Source: Ramlibacter albus
GTDB lineage: Bacteria; Pseudomonadota; Gammaproteobacteria; Burkholderiales; Burkholderiaceae_C
Assembly: GCF_014297445.1 (NCBI RefSeq)
Contig: NZ_JACORU010000005.1
Coordinates: forward strand, 372,001 to 436,000
DNA length: 64,000 bases
Direction: 5' to 3'
The notes beneath the pieces were generated by a model. That model was not told where the DNA came from, ran no database searches, and worked only from the letters and a program-made list of their open reading frames with translations. Of this stretch, positions 36,312-44,379 are shown piece after piece; within the stretch, counting starts at the first letter, position 1; every line of letters begins with the position of its first letter. Both the position numbers and the translations under genes were made by a program.

Positions 36312-38103
36312 GGGCGGCCTCCTTCGCTTTGCGTTCGGCGTCCGCCTGTTCGCCGGCGGCGCCATAGACGCGCTTGCCGGGTGGCGAGCGCGTGATCTTC
36401 ACTTCCGAGTAGGTGATGCGGGGCGCATCGGCACCGGCATACGTGGCCAGCGAGTGCTTCAGGTAATTCACGTCGTCGCGTTCGGTGAACCCGTCCAGCC
36501 GCTGGTGCGAACCGCGCGACTCGCGCCGCTCCAGCGCCGAGTGCGCCATCGCCTGCGCCACGTCGAGCTGGTAGCCCAGCTCGATGGCGAGCAGCCACTC
36601 GGTGTTCCACGCCTTCGAAGTGTCGTCCAGGCGCACGTTGCGCACGCGCTCCTTCAATTCGGCGAGCTTCTCGCAGGCGGCCTGCATGCTGTCCGCGCTG
36701 CGGTAGATGCCGCAGCCGTCTTCCATCGCCTGCGCCATCTCGCGGCGCAGCGTGGCGATGCGTTCGGTGCCGTCGCGCGCGGTGACGAGCGACTGCGCGC
36801 GCTCGCGGGCGGCTTCGGCCTGGGCGAGGGCGCGCGCAGTGTCGATCACCGGCGCGGACTTCGCGTTCATCGCCGCCTGCTCGCCCGCAACCTTGCCGAA
36901 CACCAGCAGTTCCGTGAGCGAGTTCGAGCCGAGCCGGTTCGCGCCGTGGATGCCGACGCTGGAGCATTCGCCCGCGGAGTAGAGGCCCTGCAGCGGCGCC
37001 GCGGTGCTGCCGTCGGCCAGGATGCCGCCCATCGTGTAGTGCACGGCGGGCAGCACGGGGATCGGCTCCTTCGCCGGATCGACGCCGAGGTATTCGACAG
37101 CCAGCTCGTAGATCTGCGGCAGCCGCTCGCGCAGCCGCGCCTCGCCGAGGTGGCGCAGGTCCAGGTGCACGACTTCGCCGTGCCGCGTCGTGACCGTGCG
37201 GCCCTTCTGCTTCTCGTGCCAGTAGGCCTGGCTGAGCCGGTCGCGCGGGCCGAGCTCCATGAACTTGTTGCGCGGCTTTGCTTCCGCGGGGCCGAGGCCG
37301 TAGTCCTGCAGGTAGCGGTAGCCGTCCTTGTTCAACATGAAACCGCCTTCGCCCCGGCATGCCTCGGTGAAGAGCAGCCCCGTGCCGGGCATGCAGGTGG
37401 GGTGGTACTGCACGAACTCCATGTCGCGCAGCGGCACGCCGTGCCTGTACGCCAGCGCCATGCCGTCGCCCGTGACGATGCCGCCGTTGGTGTTCTCGCG
37501 GAACACGCGGCCCGCGCCGCCGGTGGCGATGATGACGCTGGGCGCCTGAACCAGCGTGAACTCGCCGGTGGAGATGTCGATGGCGACGACGCCCTGCACC
37601 CGCCCGTCTTCCACGACCAGGTCCACGCAGAAGTGCTCGTCGAAGCGCTGGATCTGCGGGTACTTGATCGAGGTCTGGAACAGCGTGTGCAGCATGTGGA
37701 AGCCGGTCTTGTCGGCGGCGAACCACGTGCGCTCGATCTTCATGCCGCCGAACGCGCGCACGTTGACGTGCCCGTCGTCCCTGCGGCTCCAGGGGCAGCC
37801 CCAGTGCTCCATCTGGACCATCTCGCGGTGCGCCTGGCCGACGAAGTAGTCCACGACGTCCTGTTCGCACAGCCAGTCGCCGCCGGCCACGGTGTCGTGG
37901 AAGTGCGCGTCGAGGCTGTCGTGCGCCTGCGTCACCGCCGCCGCGCCGCCTTCGGCCGCAACGGTGTGGCTGCGCATGGGGTAGACCTTGGAGACCAGTG
38001 CCACCTTGAGTTTCGGGTCGGCCTCGGCCACGGCGATGGCGGCCCTCAGGCCCGCGCCGCCCGCGCCGACGATGGCGACGTCCGCATGGAAGGTCTGCAT
38101 CAT
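36304..38103 (-). CDS. frdA: Fumarate reductase flavoprotein subunit FrdA
   Basis: A 599-residue flavoprotein catalysing fumarate to succinate. It follows E. coli FrdA (602 residues) along its whole length: VGAGGAGLRAAIAV, the FAD-linked His in PMRSHTVAAEGGAAAV, FGGMKIERTWFAADKTG, ATGGAGR, PLRDMEFVQYHPT, CRGEGG, HYTMGGI, GECSSVGIHGANRLGSNSL and SRGSHQRLDGFTERDD. That degree of similarity separates it from SdhA of the same organism. ATG at 38103 overlaps the RquA-like stop (ATGA), so translation is coupled. Confidence 0.95.
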   Translation of the reverse strand: MMQTFHADVAIVGAGGAGLRAAIAVAEADPKLKVALVSKVYPMRSHTVAAEGGAAAVTQAHDSLDAHFHDTVAGGDWLCEQDVVDYFVGQAHREMVQMEHWGCPWSRRDDGHVNVRAFGGMKIERTWFAADKTGFHMLHTLFQTSIKYPQIQRFDEHFCVDLVVEDGRVQGVVAIDISTGEFTLVQAPSVIIATGGAGRVFRENTNGGIVTGDGMALAYRHGVPLRDMEFVQYHPTCMPGTGLLFTEACRGEGGFMLNKDGYRYLQDYGLGPAEAKPRNKFMELGPRDRLSQAYWHEKQKGRTVTTRHGEVVHLDLRHLGEARLRERLPQIYELAVEYLGVDPAKEPIPVLPAVHYTMGGILADGSTAAPLQGLYSAGECSSVGIHGANRLGSNSLTELLVFGKVAGEQAAMNAKSAPVIDTARALAQAEAARERAQSLVTARDGTERIATLRREMAQAMEDGCGIYRSADSMQAACEKLAELKERVRNVRLDDTSKAWNTEWLLAIELGYQLDVAQAMAHSALERRESRGSHQRLDGFTERDDVNYLKHSLATYAGADAPRITYSEVKITRSPPGKRVYGAAGEQADAERKAKEAAHA

Positions 38104-38813
38104 TTCACCAGCACCAGTTTCTGGTAGAGGCCGCCGAAATACGTGTGCTTGGACCGCAGCTCGACGCGCGCACCGGCAGGCAGGAACTCGCTCACCTCGT
38201 GCGCCCACAGGTCGCTGGCGAACGGCTCCAGCTTGCGGAAGATGCCGGTCATCAGCAGCTTGAGCGGGTGCCAGGGGCGCGGGCGGTGGTAGTCGACGAC
38301 GACGATGCGGCCGCCCGGCCTGAGGACGCGCACCGCTTCGGCGAGCGTCGCGCGGCGCACGGCCTCGGGCTGTTCGTGCAGCAGGAAGAACAGGAGCACC
38401 TGGTCGTAGCTCGCATCGGGGCACGCGAGCGCGGCGGAGTCCCCGTGCAGCAGCGCCACGCGCTGGTCGCGGGGCAGCTTGGCGGCGAGGTTGCGCAGCT
38501 GGATCGGCAGGATGTCGACGACGTCGAGGCTCGCGTCGGGCGCGAGGCGCTCGCGCAGCTTCGGCGTGAGGTTGCCGTAGACGCAGGCCACCTGCAGCGT
38601 GCGGCCTTCGACGGCCGCGCCGAGGTCCGCCAGCGCCGCATCGCGCAGCCGCGCGTAGTTGCCGAACAGGATGAGGTTGACCAGCCATTCGCGCTCGAAG
38701 GTGCTGACGGCATTGGGGTGGACATAGGCCCACCAGTACGTCTGGTCGAGGTACTGGGGGACCCCGAGGGCGGGCGCGGGCAGCGCGGCATCGAACGGCG
38801 GCGGGGGCGACAT
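38100..38813 (-). CDS. rquA: RquA-like rhodoquinone biosynthesis protein
   Basis: A 237-residue class I methyltransferase-fold protein. The N-terminus YLDQTYWWAYVHPNAVSTFE and the mid-part LLFFLLHEQPEAVRR, plus VVDYHRP, are as I recall for RquA, which converts ubiquinone to rhodoquinone by SAM-dependent amination. The usual acidic-Gly-rich SAM motif I is replaced by QVACVYGNLT, a known RquA peculiarity. It is the first gene of the frd operon, and rhodoquinol is the low-potential donor that fumarate reductase needs where menaquinone is absent. GGAGGA precedes ATG. The assignment is from motif memory; an ordinary UbiE-like methyltransferase is the alternative. Confidence 0.78.
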   Translation of the reverse strand: MSPPPPFDAALPAPALGVPQYLDQTYWWAYVHPNAVSTFEREWLVNLILFGNYARLRDAALADLGAAVEGRTLQVACVYGNLTPKLRERLAPDASLDVVDILPIQLRNLAAKLPRDQRVALLHGDSAALACPDASYDQVLLFFLLHEQPEAVRRATLAEAVRVLRPGGRIVVVDYHRPRPWHPLKLLMTGIFRKLEPFASDLWAHEVSEFLPAGARVELRSKHTYFGGLYQKLVLVK

Positions 38814-38869
38814 GCACGCTCCTCCTTGGTGTGATGGGCTGAATCTATGCGGCGGGTTCCCCGGCCCTC

Positions 38870-38883
38870 TTGCGAAAGATCAA
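38870..38883. promoter_or_regulatory. Candidate FNR/Anr-type box upstream of rquA
   Basis: TTGCGAAAGATCAA matches the FNR consensus TTGAT-N4-ATCAA in 8 of 10 fixed positions. It lies about 57 bases before the rquA start on the minus strand and just before trmD on the plus strand. A related inverted pair, ATCAAT at 38879-38884 and ATTGAT at 38894-38899, overlaps it. Oxygen-dependent control would suit an anaerobic operon. No strong -10 was identified at the matching distance. Confidence 0.4.
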
Positions 38884-38902
38884 TGCGACTACGATTGATG
38901 CC

Positions 38903-39643
38903 GTGCGCTTCGACGTCGTCACGCTGTTCCCCGAGCTCTTCGAGCCCTTCCTCAAGGCGGGCGTGACGCGCCGCGCCTACGAGACGGGCCAGGTCGAGGT
39001 GAAGCTGTGGAACCTGCGCGACTTCGCGCAGGGCAACTACCGGCGCGTGGACGACCGCCCTTTCGGCGGCGGCCCGGGCATGGTGATGATGGCCGAGCCG
39101 CTGGCGCGCTGCCTCGAAACGATCCGCGCGGAGCGCCTTGCACCGGTGGTGCTGTTCTCTCCGGTCGGGCGGCGCATCGACCACGGCGAGGTGGAGCGCT
39201 GGGCCGGCGGGCAGGGCGCCATCCTGCTGTGCGGCCGCTACGAGGGCATCGACCAGCGTTTCATCGACAAGTACGTGGATGTGCAGCTCAGCCTGGGCGA
39301 TTTCGTGCTGTCCGGCGGTGAAATCGCGGCGATGGCGCTGCTCGATGCCGTGGCGCGGCTGCAGCCCGGCGTGCTCAACGACGAGGGCAGCCACCAAGAA
39401 GATAGTTTTAACCCGGCGCTGGACGGGCTGCTCGATTGCCCGCACTACACGCGGCCGGAGGAGTGGGAGGGCATGGCGGCCCCACCCGAGCTGCTCTCCG
39501 GCCATCACGCCCAGATCGAGCGCTGGCGCCGCGACCGCCGGCTGGAGATCACGGCCGCCCGCCGGCCGGAGTTGATCGAGGCAGCCCGCGCTGCGGGGCG
39601 GCTTTCCAAGGCGGACGAGGCGTTTCTGGCTGGATTGCTATAA
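38903..39643 (+). CDS. trmD: tRNA (guanine-37-N1)-methyltransferase TrmD
   Basis: A 246-residue SPOUT-fold enzyme that makes m1G37 in tRNA. Signatures: [54 protein letters not shown] and the C-terminal HTH-like helix. It starts with GTG at 38903, the only start that gives the family N-terminus; the frame continues upstream by 11 codons to TTG. Normally it follows rimM directly; here the rquA-frdABCD operon lies between them. Its stop codon is inside an extended -10 promoter for rplS. Confidence 0.95.
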   Translation: MRFDVVTLFPELFEPFLKAGVTRRAYETGQVEVKLWNLRDFAQGNYRRVDDRPFGGGPGMVMMAEPLARCLETIRAERLAPVVLFSPVGRRIDHGEVERWAGGQGAILLCGRYEGIDQRFIDKYVDVQLSLGDFVLSGGEIAAMALLDAVARLQPGVLNDEGSHQEDSFNPALDGLLDCPHYTRPEEWEGMAAPPELLSGHHAQIERWRRDRRLEITAARRPELIEAARAAGRLSKADEAFLAGLL

Positions 39644-39644
39644 T
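39636..39644 (+). promoter_or_regulatory. Extended -10 promoter of rplS (TGCTATAAT)
   Basis: TGC then a perfect TATAAT at 39639-39644, overlapping the trmD stop codon. No clear -35, as expected for an extended -10. It would give rplS its own transcript with a leader of about 95 bases. Confidence 0.5.
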
Positions 39645-39681
39645 CCCGGGTTCCCTGATCCTCTGCACGGCAACATAACGA

Positions 39682-39706
39682 GAAAACACGCCAAGTGCGC
39701 GTTTTC
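39682..39706 (+). promoter_or_regulatory. Hairpin in the rplS 5' leader
   Basis: GAAAAC at 39682-39687 pairs with GTTTTC at 39701-39706, and CGC at 39689-39691 with GCG at 39697-39699, with a loop of five bases and one mismatch. It lies between the promoter and the rplS start and could be an autoregulatory leader structure of the ribosomal protein. Confidence 0.4.
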
Positions 39707-39745
39707 GAACTTCATCCCGAAGCGCGTGCACGATCACACGAAGCC

Positions 39746-40126
39746 ATGAACCTCATCCAGACCCTCGAGCAAGAGGAAATCGCCCGCCTGGGCAAGAAAG
39801 TCCCCGAATTCGCCCCCGGCGACACCGTCATCGTCTCGGTGAACGTCGTCGAAGGCAACCGCAAGCGCGTGCAGGCCTACGAAGGCGTCGTGATCGCCAA
39901 GCGCAACCGCGGCCTGAACAGCGCCTTCACGGTGCGCAAGATCTCCAGCGGCGAAGGCGTCGAGCGGACGTTCCAGACCTACAGCCCCCTGATCGCCGGC
40001 ATCGAAGTCAAGCGCCGCGGCGACGTGCGCCGCGCCAAGCTGTACTTCCTGCGCGAGCGCTCCGGCAAGTCGGCCCGCATCAAGGAAAAGCTGGCCCACC
40101 ACAACAAGGCGGCCGCCACCGAATAA
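39746..40126 (+). CDS. rplS: 50S ribosomal protein L19
   Basis: A 126-residue ribosomal protein: [60 protein letters not shown] and [19 protein letters not shown]. The frame is open upstream to 39695, but ATG at 39746 gives the family N-terminus ([12 protein letters not shown]). A strong intrinsic terminator follows at 40150. Confidence 0.97.
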   Translation: MNLIQTLEQEEIARLGKKVPEFAPGDTVIVSVNVVEGNRKRVQAYEGVVIAKRNRGLNSAFTVRKISSGEGVERTFQTYSPLIAGIEVKRRGDVRRAKLYFLRERSGKSARIKEKLAHHNKAAATE

Positions 40127-40149
40127 GCGGCACGAGCTGCCCGTTCAAC

Positions 40150-40189
40150 AACCGCCGCCGGCGCCTGTCGCCCGCGGCGGTTTGTTTTT
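40150..40189 (+). terminator. Intrinsic terminator after rplS
   Basis: AACCGCCGC at 40150-40158 and GCGGCGGTT at 40174-40182 form a perfect 9-bp stem with a GC-rich 15-base loop, followed by TTTGTTTTT. It lies 24 bases after the rplS stop. Confidence 0.85.
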
Positions 40190-40195
40190 CCAAGC

Positions 40196-40897
40196 ATGAC
40201 ACCGATCGACCCTTCCGTCCCGTCCGATACGCCCCTGTCGAAGCTGCCCAACTTCGACCCCAAGGCCGTGCCGGTGATCGGCGTCGATTCGCACCTGCCG
40301 CCGGTACCGCTGGACTTGCTGGCGGCGCCCGCGCTGCGCACGCGCTTCGCGCAGCCACCCGCGTGGGAGCCGGAGATCTACCGCGAGAAGCGCTTCGTGG
40401 ACCGCCCGCCCGCGCCCGCCTCCGTGCTCGTGCCCATCGTGCAGCGCGAGCGGCCGATGCTGCTGCTGACCGAGCGCACGTCGCACCTGTCGACGCATTC
40501 GGGGCAGATCGCCTTCCCGGGCGGCAAGCGCGACGACACCGACGTCGATGCGGCGCACACCGCGCTGCGCGAGGCGCAGGAGGAGATCGGCCTCGAGCGC
40601 GAAGCCGCGGAGGTGATCGGCCAGATGCCCACCTACACCACCGGCACCGGCTTCATCATCACGCCCGTGTTCGCGCTCGTGGACCCCGGCTACCGCCTCA
40701 CGCTCAACGAGCATGAAGTGGCCGATGCGTTCGAGGTGCCGCTGGACTTCCTGATGAACCCGGCCAACCACCGGCGCCATGCCGTCGAGTGGGCCAATGC
40801 GCGACGCGAGTGGTTCTCCATGCCCTACGAAGACCGTTTCATCTGGGGCGCAACAGCGGCGATGCTGCGCAACTTCTACCGCTTCCTCTCTGCATAA
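40196..40897 (+). CDS. Nudix hydrolase, CoA pyrophosphatase-like (NudL/YeaB type)
   Basis: A 233-residue protein with the Nudix box G-x5-E-x7-REUxEExGU in GGKRDDTDVDAAHTALREAQ followed by EEIGL, preceded by the NuCoA-type signature LLLTERTSHLSTHSGQIAFPG. That signature (L-L-T-x-R-S/T-x(3)-R-x(3)-G-x(3)-F-P-G-G) marks CoA diphosphatases. It probably cleaves CoA or acyl-CoA derivatives to 4'-phosphopantetheine and 3',5'-ADP. Starts 7 bases after the rplS terminator. Confidence 0.85.
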   Translation: MTPIDPSVPSDTPLSKLPNFDPKAVPVIGVDSHLPPVPLDLLAAPALRTRFAQPPAWEPEIYREKRFVDRPPAPASVLVPIVQRERPMLLLTERTSHLSTHSGQIAFPGGKRDDTDVDAAHTALREAQEEIGLEREAAEVIGQMPTYTTGTGFIITPVFALVDPGYRLTLNEHEVADAFEVPLDFLMNPANHRRHAVEWANARREWFSMPYEDRFIWGATAAMLRNFYRFLSA

Positions 40898-40918
40898 ACC
40901 GGCGGCTATCATCGTCGC

Positions 40919-41896
40919 ATGGCGTTCTTCGCGATCCTGTTTGCTCTGTTGATCGAGCAGGTCCGCCCGCTCGGGCGGGGCAACCCCATCCACGCGGGCC
41001 TGCGCGGGTGGGCGCGCTGGGTCAGCCGCAATTTCGACGCGGGCAAGCCGCACCACGGCTGGGTGGCCTGGGCGCTGGCCGCCGGCGGGCCCGCGGTCGC
41101 CGTGCTCGCGATCCACTGGCTGCTCGTCCTCACACTCGGCTGGGCTTTCGCCGTGCTCTGGAGCACCGCGGTGCTTTACGTCACGCTCGGCTTCCGGCAA
41201 TTCAGCCACCACTTCACCGCGATCCGCGATGCGCTCGACGCAGGCGACGAGGCCCTGGCGCGCAAGCTGCTCGCCGAGTGGCAGCAGGTGGATGCGAGCG
41301 AGCTGCCGCGCAGCGAGATCGTGCGGCACGTCATCGAGTTCTCGGTGCTCGCGGCGCACCGGCACGTGTTCGGCGTGCTCGCATGGTTCTCCATCCTCGC
41401 CGCACTGGGGCTCGGGCCCGCGGGCGCGGTGTTCTACCGCATGAGCGAGTTCGTGGCGCGCTACTGGCGGTACCGCAGCCGCATGCAGGTGCAGCCGGCG
41501 AGCGAGGCGCTGCAGTCGGCGGCCGCTCGCGCGTGGGAAGTGGTGGACTGGGTGCCGGCGCGCTTCACCGCGCTGGCCTTCGCGGTCGTGGGCAGCTTCG
41601 AGGAAGCCATCGACTGCTGGCGCAATTACGCGCAGCGCTTCCCCAACGACAACGACGGCGTCATCCTCGCCGCCACATCGGGCGCCGTGAACGTGCGGCT
41701 CGGCGGCGAAGGCTTGAAGTTCCGCAGTTCGGGGCTCGGCCCGGAGCCGGCGGACGGCACGGACAGCACCGTCAGCACGCCCGGCCGCGAAGCCGAGATC
41801 GGGCACCTGCGCAGCATCGTCGGGCTCGTCTGGCGCTCGGTGGTGCTGTGGATGGTGCTGCTTGCGCTGCTCACGCTCGCGCGCTTGCTGGGCTAG
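40919..41896 (+). CDS. CobD/CbiB family membrane protein
   Basis: A 325-residue membrane protein of the CobD/CbiB-like group common in Burkholderiales, with a hydrophobic N-terminus (AFFAILFALLIEQVRPLGRG), conserved FRQFSHHFTAIRDALDAGDE, HVFGVLAWFSILAALGLGPAGAVFYR, and NYAQRFPNDNDGVILAA. True CobD/CbiB proteins make the cobinamide side-chain amide bond; no other cobalamin genes are here, so that activity is not supported, and AmpE-like proteins share the fold. It overlaps the rsgA 3' end by 4 bases. Confidence 0.8.
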   Translation: MAFFAILFALLIEQVRPLGRGNPIHAGLRGWARWVSRNFDAGKPHHGWVAWALAAGGPAVAVLAIHWLLVLTLGWAFAVLWSTAVLYVTLGFRQFSHHFTAIRDALDAGDEALARKLLAEWQQVDASELPRSEIVRHVIEFSVLAAHRHVFGVLAWFSILAALGLGPAGAVFYRMSEFVARYWRYRSRMQVQPASEALQSAAARAWEVVDWVPARFTALAFAVVGSFEEAIDCWRNYAQRFPNDNDGVILAATSGAVNVRLGGEGLKFRSSGLGPEPADGTDSTVSTPGREAEIGHLRSIVGLVWRSVVLWMVLLALLTLARLLG

Positions 41897-42780
41897 TACT
41901 TGGGCGCGGAAAGCTCCGCGAAGAGATCACCGTAGATTCGATAGCGGCTGGGGCTCACCGCCTCGCCAACTGCCGCAATCACCCCACACCCCGGCTCGTG
42001 CAGGTGCGTGCAGTTGTAGAACTTGCAGTGCTGCACGTGCGGCTTCAGGTCCGGCATGAGCGCGGCCAGCTGGTCGACCGGGATGTGGTGCAGGCCGAAC
42101 TCCTGGAACCCCGGTGAATCGATGATCGCGGTGCCCGCGTCGCGGTCCACCCAGTACCACGTCGTCGTCGTCGTCGTATGCTTGCCCGAGTTGAGCGCCT
42201 GCGAGATCTCGCCCGTCTGCGCCTGCGCGCCGGGCACGAGCAGGTTGATCAGCGTGCTCTTGCCCGCGCCCGAGGGGCCCAGCACCAATGTCGTCTTGCC
42301 GTGCAGCAGCTTGAGCAGGTGCTCACGGTCCACCTCTTTCGACAGGCGCAGCGACAGCGGCATCACCCCGTAGTGCATGCGCTGGTAGGGCAGGAGGCGC
42401 TGCCACGCGCGCTCGAAGGGCTCCACGAGGTCGCTCTTGTTCAGCGCGATGATCGGCGTGATGCGTTCCGCCTCGGCAGCGATGAGCGCGCGTGCGAGCT
42501 GGTGCTCGGAGAACTCCGGCTCGGCGGCGATCAGCACGAGAACCTGGTCCAGGTTGGCCGCGAAGGACTTCGTGCGAATCTCGTCCTGCCGGTAGAACAG
42601 GTTCCTGCGCTCCTGCACCTTCTCGATGGAGCCTTCGTCGCCCGTCACCTGCCAGAGCACGCGGTCGCCGACCACGGCCTGGCTCTTCTTCCCGCGCGGG
42701 TGGCAGATCAGCCGCCGGCCCTCCGGCGTTTCAACCAGCACGTGCCGGCCGTGGCTTGCGACCACCAGGCCATCGTTCAT
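41893..42780 (-). CDS. rsgA: Ribosome small subunit-dependent GTPase RsgA
   Basis: A 295-residue circularly permuted GTPase: N-terminal OB fold, then GTPase motifs in permuted order (NKSD, GPSGAGKSTLIN, DSPGFQEFG), and a C-terminal zinc-binding region HCKFYNCTHLHEPGC. It acts late in 30S assembly. Length is usual. It overlaps the next upstream gene (phhB) by 4 bases, so RsgA, pterin dehydratase and the M48 protease form one minus-strand operon. Confidence 0.93.
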   Translation of the reverse strand: MNDGLVVASHGRHVLVETPEGRRLICHPRGKKSQAVVGDRVLWQVTGDEGSIEKVQERRNLFYRQDEIRTKSFAANLDQVLVLIAAEPEFSEHQLARALIAAEAERITPIIALNKSDLVEPFERAWQRLLPYQRMHYGVMPLSLRLSKEVDREHLLKLLHGKTTLVLGPSGAGKSTLINLLVPGAQAQTGEISQALNSGKHTTTTTTWYWVDRDAGTAIIDSPGFQEFGLHHIPVDQLAALMPDLKPHVQHCKFYNCTHLHEPGCGVIAAVGEAVSPSRYRIYGDLFAELSAPKY

Positions 42781-43082
42781 TGCGACAGCGCCTCGATGCG
42801 CGCGGCGGCATCGAAATCGAGCGCGCTGATGCCGGGCGGCTCGTGCGTGCGCCAGCGCACCACGCAGCGGCTGTAGTGCACGGACAGGTCCGGGTGGTGG
42901 TCCAGCTTGTTCGCGATGAAGGCGACGGCGTTCACGAAGCTGATGGTCTCGTGGTAGTTGGCGAACTTGAACGTCTTCTCGATCGCGGTGTTGTCGCCAC
43001 TGCCGGCAAGCGCCCAGCCGTTGCCCAGCTTGCTCAGGCGCGTGACCACCTCCGTCGGCGAGAGCGCGCGGCGTGCCGTCAT
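42777..43082 (-). CDS. phhB: 4a-hydroxytetrahydrobiopterin dehydratase (pterin-4-alpha-carbinolamine dehydratase)
   Basis: A 101-residue protein with the PCD signature: KTFKFANYHETISFVNAVA, and HHPDLSVHYSRCVVRWRTHE where the His-His-Pro dehydratase motif sits. It recycles oxidised pterin for phenylalanine hydroxylase and is also found in general pterin or molybdopterin repair. No phenylalanine hydroxylase is adjacent. Coupled to both neighbours by 4-base overlaps. Confidence 0.9.
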   Translation of the reverse strand: MTARRALSPTEVVTRLSKLGNGWALAGSGDNTAIEKTFKFANYHETISFVNAVAFIANKLDHHPDLSVHYSRCVVRWRTHEPPGISALDFDAAARIEALSQ

Positions 43083-44341
43083 GTCGCCAGCCCCAGCCGC
43101 TGCAGCCGCTCCGAGGCAGGTGGATGCGAGTAATAGAACTTCACGTAGACCGGGTCCGGCGTCAGCGTGGCCGCGTTGTCTTCGTGCAGCTTGAGCAGGG
43201 CGGTGCCCAGGTCCTTGCCGCTCGTTTGCGATGCTGCAAAGGCATCGGCCTCGAATTCGTCGCGGCGCGAGAAGCCCGCCATCAACGGCGACAAGAGAAA
43301 AGTGAACACCGGCACGGCCAGCAGAAACAGCAGCAGCGCCAGCGCATCGTTCGGCCCTTGCATGTTGGGCTGCACGCCCAGGCCCGTGTAGAACCAGGGA
43401 CGCGACGAGAGCCAGCCTACGAGCGCGAAGCCCAGCAGCGACAGCGCGAACATCATCACGATGCGCTTGAGGATGTGCTTGTGCTTGAAGTGGCCCAGCT
43501 CGTGCGCAAGCACCGCGTCCACTTCGTCGGGCGAGAGCTTCGCCAGCAGCGTATCGAAGAACACCACGCGCTTGGCCGCGCCGAACCCCGTGAAGTACGC
43601 GTTGGCGTGCGCGCTGCGCTTGCTGCCGTCCATCACGAACAGGCCCTTGGCCGCGAAGCCGCAGCGCTTCATGAGCGCGGTGACGCGCGCCTTGAGGTCC
43701 TCATCCTCCAGGGGCTGGAACTTGTTGAAAAGCGGCGCGATGAACGTGGGGTAGATCACCAGCAGCAGCAGGTTGAAGCCCATCCACACGGCCCACGCCC
43801 ACAGCCACCACCACGGCCCGGCCGCACCCATCAGCCACACGATGAGCCATGCGATCGGCAGGCCGATGACGACGCCGATCACCACGCCCTTTGCGAGGTC
43901 CGCCAGCCACAGCTTGATCGTCATCTTGTTGAAGCCGAAGCGCTGTTCCACCACGAAAGTGCTGTAGAGCGAGAAGGGCAGGTCCAGCAGACCGCTGATG
44001 AGCGCGAAGCACGCAAACAGCGCCAGCTGCTGCGCCATGCCGGGGCCGAGCCAGCCGAGCAGTGCCTGGTTGAGCGCATCGAGGCCGCCCAGCAGCGTCC
44101 AGCCGAGCAGCACCGCCGCGGCGAACGCCGTCTCGACGATGCCCAGGCGCGACTTCACGACCGTGTAGTCGGCGGCTTTCTGGTGCCCGGCGAGCGTGAT
44201 CCGCCCGGCGAAAGCAGGCGGGACGCTGTCGCGGTGCGCGGCCACGTAGCGGATCTGGCGCGAGGCCAGCCAGAGGCGCACCCCGAGCCCGGCGAGCAGG
44301 AAGGCCGCGAAGGCGAGGGTGAGGGTGGAGGAAGCGATCAT
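43079..44341 (-). CDS. M48 family zinc metalloprotease (Ste24/HtpX-like)
   Basis: A 420-residue membrane protease like CAAX prenyl protease Ste24, with seven or so helices and the zinc motif HELGH near residue 280 (VLAHELGHFKHKH), FEADAFAA supplying the third ligand Glu further on, and MDGSKRSAHANAYFTGFG ahead of it. It probably degrades damaged membrane proteins. First gene of the operon with phhB and rsgA; divergent from orn. Confidence 0.9.
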   Translation of the reverse strand: MIASSTLTLAFAAFLLAGLGVRLWLASRQIRYVAAHRDSVPPAFAGRITLAGHQKAADYTVVKSRLGIVETAFAAAVLLGWTLLGGLDALNQALLGWLGPGMAQQLALFACFALISGLLDLPFSLYSTFVVEQRFGFNKMTIKLWLADLAKGVVIGVVIGLPIAWLIVWLMGAAGPWWWLWAWAVWMGFNLLLLVIYPTFIAPLFNKFQPLEDEDLKARVTALMKRCGFAAKGLFVMDGSKRSAHANAYFTGFGAAKRVVFFDTLLAKLSPDEVDAVLAHELGHFKHKHILKRIVMMFALSLLGFALVGWLSSRPWFYTGLGVQPNMQGPNDALALLLFLLAVPVFTFLLSPLMAGFSRRDEFEADAFAASQTSGKDLGTALLKLHEDNAATLTPDPVYVKFYYSHPPASERLQRLGLAT

Positions 44342-44379
44342 CGGTCTTCGAATGTTAGGCCATCGGCGACAATCGGGTC

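Noticed and set aside
40919..41896. A true cobalamin-synthesis CobD
   Set aside because: No other cobalamin gene is nearby, and the CobD/CbiB-like family next to rsgA in Burkholderiales is not tied to cobalamin.
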